Assembly (NCBI GenBank): GCA_947501935.1
Contig: CANMXU010000005.1
Span: 62,001-126,000 of the forward strand
DNA from: an uncultured Alteromonadaceae bacterium
GTDB lineage: Bacteria > Pseudomonadota > Gammaproteobacteria > Enterobacterales > Alteromonadaceae
DNA length: 64,000 nt
Direction: 5' to 3'
Shown: positions 8,698-16,095 of the stretch, piece after piece
Numbering within the stretch: position 1 is the stretch's first letter
How the letters are laid out: every line of letters begins with the position of its first letter
Made by a program: the position numbers and the translations under genes
Notes under the pieces: generated by a model
Told to the model about the DNA's origin: nothing
The model's database searches: none
The model's input: only the letters and a program-made list of their open reading frames with translations

Positions 8698-9318
8698 TTA
8701 TACTAACTGAAAAAATTGAGCGATAGGGGCAAGCATTTTTTGATAATCAATAAAGCTATGATCGCCGCCCTGCTGCACAATAAGTTGACTGTTTTTATAC
8801 TTATCAACTGCTTGTTGATAATCTAACACTTCATCCCCTGTTTGTGCCATGACCAAGTATAATTTTTTTGTTATTTTTGTACACATAATCGCCTTTAACT
8901 GAGCGATATGTTGTTGGTCAACAAAAAACTTCTCTTGAGTATACATATTTTCTTGTTCGCCGAGGTAATCAACTAACAATTCATAAGGCTTAACTGCGGG
9001 GTTAATAATCGCCGCTTTTAGCCCGAACTTCTCCGCCATATAGGTTGCATAATAACCACCTAACGAAGAGCCCATTAATAGCCAATTCTGCTCAGGGTGA
9101 GCATTTATGATGTTTTCTAACAATTTTATTGCTTCAACTGGAGCATTTGGCAGCTGGGGACAATGAAAACTTACCTCAGGATAATGTTGTGCAAAAAAGG
9201 CTTGGCTTTGCTGAGCTTTCACCGATTGCGGAGATGATTTAAAACCATGAAGATATAAAATACTGATCGGAGATTTACTTTTTGACTTAGGCATAGGCGT
9301 TGACTTAGATATTGACAA
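8698..9318 (-). CDS. yqiA: YqiA-family alpha/beta-hydrolase (esterase)
   Basis: A 206-aa alpha/beta-hydrolase. ILYLHGFKSSPQS forms the oxyanion region, GSSLGGYYAT the nucleophile elbow with the catalytic Ser, and QTGDEVLDY and GGDHSF supply the Asp and His. It matches E. coli YqiA, which has esterase activity on short acyl esters. The first 15 residues are lysine/serine-rich and extra to the family; a start at Met9 is possible. It begins 3 bp after cpdA stops, so the two are cotranscribed. Confidence 0.92.
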   Translation of the reverse strand: MSISKSTPMPKSKSKSPISILYLHGFKSSPQSVKAQQSQAFFAQHYPEVSFHCPQLPNAPVEAIKLLENIINAHPEQNWLLMGSSLGGYYATYMAEKFGLKAAIINPAVKPYELLVDYLGEQENMYTQEKFFVDQQHIAQLKAIMCTKITKKLYLVMAQTGDEVLDYQQAVDKYKNSQLIVQQGGDHSFIDYQKMLAPIAQFFQLV

Positions 9319-9320
9319 GG

Positions 9321-10163
9321 TTAATTTTCCGAAGCTGAGGTATCAGTGGAAATTGAAACGGGTGTAGTAATAGAGCAATCAGCCACTTGCTTAATGCAAG
9401 TATCAATTTGACCACTAGCCTGCAGTGAAAATATTCGGTAGGCCGGTGGTTGATTAAGCGACTTCACCGTGTCAGCTTTTGGATCAAATTGAATGGAAGT
9501 CGCCGGACAAGTATATAAAGGCACGGCTTTACCGGTTTGCTCTGGCAACAAGGTTTGAGCGCGATGAACATGCCCACAAGCGACCGCTTTTATCTGAGCT
9601 TGGTTTTTAATGACCTGCCAAAAGTTATCGCTGTTGGTTAAATGGTGACGATCAATAAAATAGCCTAAATCAATAGGATGATGATGCATAAACACTAAGC
9701 TGTGTTTTTCTGGCGTGGCAGTAGCTAGCAAGCTTTGAAATTCGAGCTCGTTAAAATACCCAGCAGGCGTGGCACTTTTACTGTTAAGCAATAGTAGCTG
9801 CCAATGTGCAAGCTTAACGATTTTGTCAGCGCAAAAAGGTACATCCGATAAATACTTATTTAGTAATGCGGTTTCATCATGGTTACCACTTAGAAAATAA
9901 ACTGGCACACTCAGTTGCTGTGTTTTTATTGCCTTAACAAAATTTTGATAAGACTGCTCGGTGTGATCTTGGCTAAGATCGCCGGTAAAAATTACCAGTT
10001 CAATACTGGTATTATTTTTAATATCGGCCAGCACCGCCAATAAATGTTGATAAACATTAGCGCCATGATGGCAGCTGTTTACATCTGCAAACAAATGGCA
10101 GTCGCTAATTTGAGCAACAATTATTTCTGAGCTGACTAATTCAGGCCTAGTTAATTCAGACAT
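9321..10163 (-). CDS. cpdA: 3',5'-cyclic-AMP phosphodiesterase CpdA
   Basis: A 280-aa class III phosphodiesterase with all five metallophosphoesterase blocks: QISDCHLFAD, FTGDLSQD, LSGNHDE, MHHHPID and CGHVHRA. The family hydrolyses cAMP using a dinuclear metal centre and lowers the cAMP pool sensed by CRP. The C-terminal tail is serine/threonine-rich and unlike the catalytic part. It sits between yqiB and yqiA as in E. coli. Length is close to the E. coli protein (275 aa). Confidence 0.95.
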   Translation of the reverse strand: MSELTRPELVSSEIIVAQISDCHLFADVNSCHHGANVYQHLLAVLADIKNNTSIELVIFTGDLSQDHTEQSYQNFVKAIKTQQLSVPVYFLSGNHDETALLNKYLSDVPFCADKIVKLAHWQLLLLNSKSATPAGYFNELEFQSLLATATPEKHSLVFMHHHPIDLGYFIDRHHLTNSDNFWQVIKNQAQIKAVACGHVHRAQTLLPEQTGKAVPLYTCPATSIQFDPKADTVKSLNQPPAYRIFSLQASGQIDTCIKQVADCSITTPVSISTDTSASEN

Positions 10164-10181
10164 AGTGGCTTTAGCAAAGGT

Positions 10182-10646
10182 TTAGTCAAATAAGCTGACA
10201 TCAATACGACCTAACTGGTGACACAACTGTAGCCATTCTTTTAAAAATTGATTCACCTGCTGTTTTTCATCCGGCTGGCGCATAGCAGCATTAGGGTAGT
10301 CATAACGTGGTTTAATTTGGTGAATATCTTGGCTGCTGATCACCTCAGCCATTTGCGCGTCATGATAAAGTCTGATCACCATAGTAGGCTGAAAAAACTG
10401 CGCTAAATGCTTGCCCATTACCGTGGCATCTTGGGCAATGGTTAATAAGGTGGTGTAACGAGTAATTTCATTTACAGTAATCGAATAGGATAAAAAATCT
10501 GAGATAAAAAAGCAGCGCTGTTCACCAACCTGATCTTTATCAGCAAGCAGTTTGAGCATTAGCATATAGTTGACTGAACATAAGTTCATCAACCCAGCTA
10601 AACTTGGGCGATATTTTTTAAGCGCTGTTGCCATTATTTCTGCCAT
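10182..10646 (-). CDS. yqiB: YqiB, DUF1249 family protein
   Basis: A 154-aa cytosolic protein with the DUF1249 core (ITRYTTLLTIAQ, VIRLYHDAQMAEVISSQ, KPRYDYPNAAMRQPDEKQQVNQFL), clearly the E. coli YqiB family. Molecular function is unknown. The frame overlaps the end of nudF by 13 bp, which suggests translational coupling. Met5 (MATALKKYRPSL) is an alternative start. Confidence 0.93.
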   Translation of the reverse strand: MAEIMATALKKYRPSLAGLMNLCSVNYMLMLKLLADKDQVGEQRCFFISDFLSYSITVNEITRYTTLLTIAQDATVMGKHLAQFFQPTMVIRLYHDAQMAEVISSQDIHQIKPRYDYPNAAMRQPDEKQQVNQFLKEWLQLCHQLGRIDVSLFD

Positions 10647-11272
10647 TTATCCTGTAAATGTGTGAAGTTCATCGCCAACCATTGTAAACCAATTATAGTG
10701 GCAGCATTGCTAATTTTTCCTTGTGCTAGTAATTCAAGTGCTTCAACACGAGTAACAACTTGCACTAAAATATCTTCATCTTCTTCTGGCAAGCCATAAA
10801 CACCGCCAGCATCAGTGCTGTCAACCTTACCAACATACAAGTGAATACGTTCATTAGTACCACCTGGGCTAGAAAAATATTGCATTATTGGCTCAACATC
10901 ACTCGGCAGAATCACCAAATTGGCTTCTTCTAATGCTTCGCGAACACCAACTTCAATGGGACTTTCATCTTTACCAAACATCCCAGCTACACATTCTAAT
11001 AACCAAGGAGATTCATTTTCTCGCAATGCGCCTGGACGAAATTGTTCTTGCAAAACCACACTGTCATTGACCGGATCATAAGGTAAAAGCACAACCGCAT
11101 CGCCACGCTCAAAAATTTCTCGCGTAAATACTCCGCTCATTTTACCATTAAACAATTTATGGCGAAGATGATATTCATTCATTGCAAAAAAACCTCGATA
11201 CTTATTTTTAATCGCGGTTATTTCTACATCTTTTACCCCTAAACGAAGCAAATCACTCATTCTATTTTTCAT
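10634..11272 (-). CDS. nudF: ADP-ribose pyrophosphatase (Nudix)
   Basis: A 212-aa Nudix hydrolase. The Nudix box begins GMFGKDESPIEVGVREALEE and has the Gly, Glu and REXXEE core in place. The usual Gly near the end of the box is Asn here (EEANL instead of EEAGL). NudF splits ADP-ribose into AMP and ribose 5-phosphate. It heads the leftward nudF-yqiB-cpdA-yqiA-parE operon and is divergent from tolC, as in E. coli. Two close starts exist (Met1 and Met5). Confidence 0.95.
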   Translation of the reverse strand: MKNRMSDLLRLGVKDVEITAIKNKYRGFFAMNEYHLRHKLFNGKMSGVFTREIFERGDAVVLLPYDPVNDSVVLQEQFRPGALRENESPWLLECVAGMFGKDESPIEVGVREALEEANLVILPSDVEPIMQYFSSPGGTNERIHLYVGKVDSTDAGGVYGLPEEDEDILVQVVTRVEALELLAQGKISNAATIIGLQWLAMNFTHLQDKWQK

Positions 11273-11442
11273 AGGCTTACAACTCAGTTACACTAATGGA
11301 ATAATGAAAATAATTTGTTACACTACAACACATAGATAAACATTTATTTTATTTAGCTAGTTTATAATACCTTGTAAAATATTCTTTCGACAAATAATGT
11401 TGACAATATAAGCAAACCACACACTTAAGGAATTGCTTCGAG

Positions 11443-12786
11443 ATGAAAAAAACACTTACAGCTTTAATTATCGGTATCGCATTTGGTGCTAGTCAATCAA
11501 GTGCTTATGCTGATGACTTACTATCAGTATACCAGCAAGCAAAAACAGCAGATCCTGTGGTATTAAAAGCACAAGCCTTATATATGGCCTCAGAATCTGG
11601 TATTGAATTAGCTCGCTCTACTTTATTACCACAACTATTTGCCACAGCCGGTATTAATAAGCAAGATGCTGATATTCGCAACCCTGCGGGCGGATATGGT
11701 ACTCAAGACATTGATAGCGTCAGTTACGGTCTAAGCTTGAACATGGAAATTTATCACCATGATACTTGGCTAAAATTAGACAATGCTGAAAAAGCTGCTC
11801 ACCGTAGTGATATTGCCTACCAAGTAGCTAAGCAAGACTTAATCATTCGCGTATCAAACGCCTATTTTAACGTATTAAGTGCAAAAGATGATCTTGAATT
11901 TGCAACCGCAGAAAAAACAGCCATTGAACGTCAATTAGAGCAAACTAAGCAGCGTTACGCGGTTGGCTTAACGGCAATTACCGATGTACATGAAGCTCAA
12001 GCTCAGTATGACACCGCAGTAACGGCTGAAATTAGAGCCGAAAACAGTGTTTATAATGCTGAAGAAGCTTTACGTGTTATTACTAACGTTTATCCTCGCG
12101 ATTTAAGTATCTTAAATACAGCACGTTTTAGTACAACAACACCTGTACCAAACAGTGCTAATGACTGGCAACAAACTGCTGAAAGCAAAAGCTTAGACTT
12201 AATCGGTCAAAAAATCAGCATGGACATCGCCAAGCAAAATATCAATATTGCTCGCGCTGGTCACTACCCTACGGTTGACTTTACCAGTAGCTATAGCTCA
12301 GCCGAAAGCAATGGTACAGTTAATGGCGAAGCTTTTGATGACCCATACTTAGATAACTTTTCAGTTGGCCTTAACGTTACGGTGCCAATTTACGTAGGTG
12401 GTGCAATTAGCAGCACAGTAAATCAAGCACAAAGTAACTATGTTGCTGCTAGCCAAGATATGTCACTAGCACATCGCGACGTAGTAAGAACTGCACGTAA
12501 CTCATACAACACCGTTGTTGCTAGTATTTCAGGTATTAAAGCGTTAGAGCAATCGGTTGTAAGTGCTGAAGCAGCATTGTTAGCAACCGAAGCAGGCTTT
12601 GAAGTAGGTACTCGTACTATTGTTGATGTTTTAGATAGCACACGTAACCTTTATAACGCCAAGCGTAACCTAGCTTCAACCCGTTATAGTTATATTAATG
12701 CGGTATTATCACTTAAACGTGCTGGCGGTACGATTTCAGAACAAGACATTGCTGATATCAACCAAGGTTTAATTCCAGCTCTTTAA
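11443..12786 (+). CDS. tolC: Outer-membrane channel TolC
   Basis: A 447-aa outer-membrane efflux protein. It has a Sec signal peptide (MKKTLTALIIGIAFGASQSSAYA) followed by two OEP repeats with long alpha-helical segments (DLLSVYQQAKTADPVV; then KSLDLIGQKISMDIAKQNI). The end (YINAVLSLKRAGGTISEQDI) is typical. As a trimer it forms the exit duct for RND and ABC exporters and type I secretion. A strong -10 candidate TATAAT lies at 11363-11368 in the region shared with divergent nudF, but no good -35 box was seen. Confidence 0.96.
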   Translation: MKKTLTALIIGIAFGASQSSAYADDLLSVYQQAKTADPVVLKAQALYMASESGIELARSTLLPQLFATAGINKQDADIRNPAGGYGTQDIDSVSYGLSLNMEIYHHDTWLKLDNAEKAAHRSDIAYQVAKQDLIIRVSNAYFNVLSAKDDLEFATAEKTAIERQLEQTKQRYAVGLTAITDVHEAQAQYDTAVTAEIRAENSVYNAEEALRVITNVYPRDLSILNTARFSTTTPVPNSANDWQQTAESKSLDLIGQKISMDIAKQNINIARAGHYPTVDFTSSYSSAESNGTVNGEAFDDPYLDNFSVGLNVTVPIYVGGAISSTVNQAQSNYVAASQDMSLAHRDVVRTARNSYNTVVASISGIKALEQSVVSAEAALLATEAGFEVGTRTIVDVLDSTRNLYNAKRNLASTRYSYINAVLSLKRAGGTISEQDIADINQGLIPAL

Positions 12787-12864
12787 TCGTTTGAAGAACT
12801 CGTCGGGCCTATTAATAGCCTGACCGCTATTACTTCAGACTTTTAATCGCAAGTGAAAACCATT

Positions 12865-12899
12865 AAAAATGCCGCTCAACTAAGTTGAGCGGCATTTTT
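12865..12899 (+). terminator. Intrinsic terminator of tolC
   Basis: GCCGCTCAAC (12871-12880) pairs with GTTGAGCGGC (12884-12893) over a 3-nt loop. The stem is extended by flanking A and T runs, and a T5 tail follows. It lies 80 bp past the tolC stop. Confidence 0.9.
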
Positions 12900-12952
12900 G
12901 TTTATTAACTGTTTTTAAAACTGAAACTTATCACCTAATTCTTTTAGCTTAA

Positions 12953-13015
12953 CTCTTCTAGCTTGTTGCTTAGCTCTTCTAGCTTATAGCTTCACTCTTT
13001 AAGCTTGCTGCTTAC
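12953..13015. repeat. Three 21-bp imperfect tandem repeats at a stop codon
   Basis: Units at 12953-12973, 12974-12994 and 12995-13015 share CTCTTCTAGCTT-like starts and TAGCTT/GCTTA ends. The last unit overlaps the stop codon (13012-13014) of the leftward glycosyltransferase gene. On the coding strand each unit carries several stop triplets (TAAGC, CTAGA). Confidence 0.75.
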
Positions 13016-14112
13016 TGCAAACTTCTAAAAATATCATGTAAGGCTTTAGCTTCACGCGTTACGGTATAATTTTCAAGCACTCGCTCACGACCGCTCTTAC
13101 CCATGGTAGTTAAACGTTCGGTATCGCTAAGTAAATAATTAAGCTTTTCAGTTACCGCAACTTGGTCTGCAACTGGTACTACAAAACCGTCAATATCATT
13201 ACGAATAATCTCGGGCCAAGCACCTGCTTCGGTTGCTAATACTGCCGCTTCACAGCTCATAGCTTCGGGAATAGTTAAACCAAAGCCTTCATTATCGCTT
13301 AGCGCAGCCGCTAATGATAAGGCGCTAAATATCTCAGGAATTTTTTCAAAAGGCTGTTCACCGGTGAAAATAATACGCTCAGATAAGTTCGCTTGTGCGA
13401 CTTTATCTTTTAGTTTATTAACAAATTCTTCATTATTGCTTGAAATAGAGCCTACTACTACCGCAGTGAAGTCAGGATATTTAGGTAAAATTTCAATACA
13501 AGCATTCACAAATAAATGCACGCCTTTTTGTTTTCTTACTCGCCCTAAAATACCAATACCATACTTTCCCGGAAATCCTAAAGCTTGCCAAGCTGCGCTT
13601 TTATCTGCGGCCGGTAAATAAGCATCACTATTAATGCCATGATAATTGATGGCGTCGGGTGCATCAGCTAGGTAACTTGCTGACGCTTTACACATAGCTA
13701 ATACAGCATCCATTTTTCGAGTGAGCCATATTGTTGACTTAGAACGAGGACGCTGTGCAGCCGAGCTAAAAACAATTTTTATTTTTGCTCGAAAGAGATG
13801 TTTTAATATCAGTGCTTGGATCATTTCATCTACACGGCGAGCATGAAAAATTCTAACTTTGCCATTTTTTAACGGCTGACGACACATTTTAGCCACTTGC
13901 CAAAAGCTGATAGCTAACTCAGGGTTGGTTAAATGATGCGGCCCCATAACTCGTAAATTTATCATGTCTTTCAAGTGCGCCGTCACTTGTAACATAGTAG
14001 AAGTTACACCTGAAAAATTGCTATTTGAGTTACCAACAATAAGTTCAATTTCTTGGTCTTTGTGCAACTCGTTTTCTTGTTCCAAGCTGGCGTTATTTAC
14101 GGGGGCATTCAT
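13012..14112 (-). CDS. GT4-family glycosyltransferase
   Basis: A 366-aa GT-B glycosyltransferase. The C-terminal nucleotide-sugar half carries GILGRVRKQKGVHLFVNA and the EX7E-type motif DNEGFGLTIPEAMSCEAAVLATEAGAWPEII, as in family GT4. An N-terminal extension of about 30 residues is acidic and asparagine-rich. It lies divergently beside lpxL, so a role in lipopolysaccharide core assembly is likely. Donor and acceptor cannot be read from sequence. Confidence 0.85.
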   Translation of the reverse strand: MNAPVNNASLEQENELHKDQEIELIVGNSNSNFSGVTSTMLQVTAHLKDMINLRVMGPHHLTNPELAISFWQVAKMCRQPLKNGKVRIFHARRVDEMIQALILKHLFRAKIKIVFSSAAQRPRSKSTIWLTRKMDAVLAMCKASASYLADAPDAINYHGINSDAYLPAADKSAAWQALGFPGKYGIGILGRVRKQKGVHLFVNACIEILPKYPDFTAVVVGSISSNNEEFVNKLKDKVAQANLSERIIFTGEQPFEKIPEIFSALSLAAALSDNEGFGLTIPEAMSCEAAVLATEAGAWPEIIRNDIDGFVVPVADQVAVTEKLNYLLSDTERLTTMGKSGRERVLENYTVTREAKALHDIFRSLQ

Positions 14113-14337
14113 TTAAAAGATTCCATCAATATCATTGGCCAGAAGCATAAAACGCTTTATCGATAAAGTCTATTGAATAGTGTTCCACACCGATAACTTA
14201 GGGCTAGTTAATACCGAAAATATCTACTCCCCCAAAACAAAAAGAATCACAGACTATGAAAATATCTACTTTTATCCAGCCCTCTATAGCAGATATAATA
14301 TTGGTCAGTCAGTAAAGTTAACGATAAGAATTCCCTC

Positions 14338-15276
14338 GTGAGTAGAAATAAAGTATTACAACCTAATTTTAAAGCCTCTTTTTTATTGCCAAAATACTGG
14401 TTTACTTGGTTGGCCGTATTCATTTTATATACCATTAGCTGGCTGCCTTATAAACTACAACTTGCCATGGGCAGAGGCGTTGGGCGCTTACTCTTTAGAA
14501 TAGGCTCTAGCAGAAAAAAAGTTGCGCAAAAAAACTTAGCCTTATGCTTTCCTGATATGCCAGCAGCTGAACAAGCGAGCCTATTAAAAAAGAACTTTGA
14601 AAATACCGGTATAGCCTTATTTGAAACAGGCATGGGCTGGTGGTGGCCAAACTGGCGAGTAAAACGTAAATGTAAAGTTGTTGGCATTGAACATATTGAA
14701 AAAGCTCAACAAGCTGGCAAAGGGGTTTTGTTATTGGCCATGCACAATTTAAGTGCTGAAATAAGTTGTCGTAGTATGGGGACCATACACCCGCTGGTGG
14801 TTTTTTATCGTCCGCATAATAACCAGCTAATGGAGTTTTTTCAATTCCGTGGCCGAGGCCGCTCCAATAAATACATGTTAGGTAAACGAGACGTCAAAGG
14901 CTTAATTAAAGCCTTAAGTGATAACGAAGCCTGCGTGTACTTACCTGATCAAGACTATGGTCGAAACCGCAGTGTTTTTGTACCATTGTTTGCCGTGAAA
15001 GAAACCGCGACAACTACTGGCACCTTAATTTTTGCTAGCCAAGAAAATGTGCAAACCCATATGCTAATTCCCACACGAAATGACGATGGCAGTGGTTATA
15101 CGTTAACAATAAAGCCTATGTTAGATAACTTTCCAACTGGTAATGATGAAGCTGACGTCACCCGTATTAACCAAGAATTAGAACAAGCAATTTTATCTAA
15201 ACCTGAACAATACATGTGGTTACACCGCCGTTTTAAGACACGACCAAATGAAAATGATCCAAGTTTGTATAAATAA
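14338..15276 (+). CDS. lpxL: Kdo2-lipid IVA lauroyltransferase family (LpxL/LpxP)
   Basis: A 312-aa inner-membrane acyltransferase that aligns along its length with E. coli LpxL. It has an N-terminal membrane anchor (FTWLAVFILYTISWLPY), the HX4E catalytic motif as HNLSAE, the substrate block LPDQDYG and the end YMWLHRRFKTRP. It transfers an acyl chain from acyl-ACP to the lipid A precursor. The start is GTG at 14338; no ATG gives a full family N-terminus. LpxL, LpxP and LpxM paralogues cannot be separated safely, but the match is best to LpxL/LpxP. Confidence 0.92.
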   Translation: MSRNKVLQPNFKASFLLPKYWFTWLAVFILYTISWLPYKLQLAMGRGVGRLLFRIGSSRKKVAQKNLALCFPDMPAAEQASLLKKNFENTGIALFETGMGWWWPNWRVKRKCKVVGIEHIEKAQQAGKGVLLLAMHNLSAEISCRSMGTIHPLVVFYRPHNNQLMEFFQFRGRGRSNKYMLGKRDVKGLIKALSDNEACVYLPDQDYGRNRSVFVPLFAVKETATTTGTLIFASQENVQTHMLIPTRNDDGSGYTLTIKPMLDNFPTGNDEADVTRINQELEQAILSKPEQYMWLHRRFKTRPNENDPSLYK

Positions 15277-15380
15277 TATGGTTGATTACAGCTAAGGAAA
15301 AATAAGAAAACAGGTTACTTTCGTTAGCTTTTTGAGTATGTTATAGCTATATTTCATTAAAGTTATCTTAATTTACTACT

Positions 15381-16070
15381 ATGAATTTTTGGCTTCGTAA
15401 CCTTATTATCGCTACAGTTTTACTTGGTTTAATCGCTGCTTTGCTGCTAAACCAAGATGCCTTGCTGACGTTAGATGAACAATGGGTCACCGAGCCAGAG
15501 CCTGAACCAAGCCCTACGCCCCCTGCCAAAAGGAATAAGGTCAACGCACCTAGAAATATCAAAAACTCCAATGCCGCGGCTGAAGGTTTATCTAGCTTTT
15601 ACGCCAGTTTACAAGGAGATATTGATGAAGGTGGCTTGAGAATAAGAAATAACACCGTGTACTTGCCAGATCCTAAAGGCGACTTAATTGAAATACTTGA
15701 AGCAAGACGTTTAGTTACTCGACCATTAAGAAAAAAATGGCAAGGTTCGAAAGAGTCACGTCCATTTAGAAAGGGTGAAACACTTTTTCAAAAGCTTACT
15801 GAATATGCCGAAAAAGACAAGTTAGCGGTAATTTGGTGGTTAAATCGCGATTATTTAGTTAAAGACCCATTTCGCATTGAAGCCGACATCATTCAAACTT
15901 CATTTCAAATTGGTAAAGCGATTGCAGGACATTTTGACCATGGAATTTCTAGCTATTTTTGTTATCAACAGCGAGCACTAGTATTGATTGAAAACGAAAA
16001 ACACATTAGAAATTTCGAATATCTCAATAACGAGTGCTTACTGTTAAAGTCTAAAGTTTCAAACTACTAA
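15381..16070 (+). CDS. Membrane-anchored protein with TcpQ-like C-terminal domain
   Basis: A 229-aa protein. It has an N-terminal membrane segment (residues about 6-27), a proline/glutamate-rich linker (EPEPEPSPTPP) and a C-terminal domain starting near residue 125. The pattern of that domain (GETLFQKLTEYAEKDKLAVIWWLNRDYLV, then a hydrophobic repeat) resembles the TcpQ/PilL-N domain of pilus and secretion accessory proteins. No other pilus gene is near; it sits between lpxL and glnE. The domain call is pattern recognition only, and function is unknown. Confidence 0.6.
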   Translation: MNFWLRNLIIATVLLGLIAALLLNQDALLTLDEQWVTEPEPEPSPTPPAKRNKVNAPRNIKNSNAAAEGLSSFYASLQGDIDEGGLRIRNNTVYLPDPKGDLIEILEARRLVTRPLRKKWQGSKESRPFRKGETLFQKLTEYAEKDKLAVIWWLNRDYLVKDPFRIEADIIQTSFQIGKAIAGHFDHGISSYFCYQQRALVLIENEKHIRNFEYLNNECLLLKSKVSNY

Positions 16071-16095
16071 TTTATCAAATTAATCAGCTAAAGTA

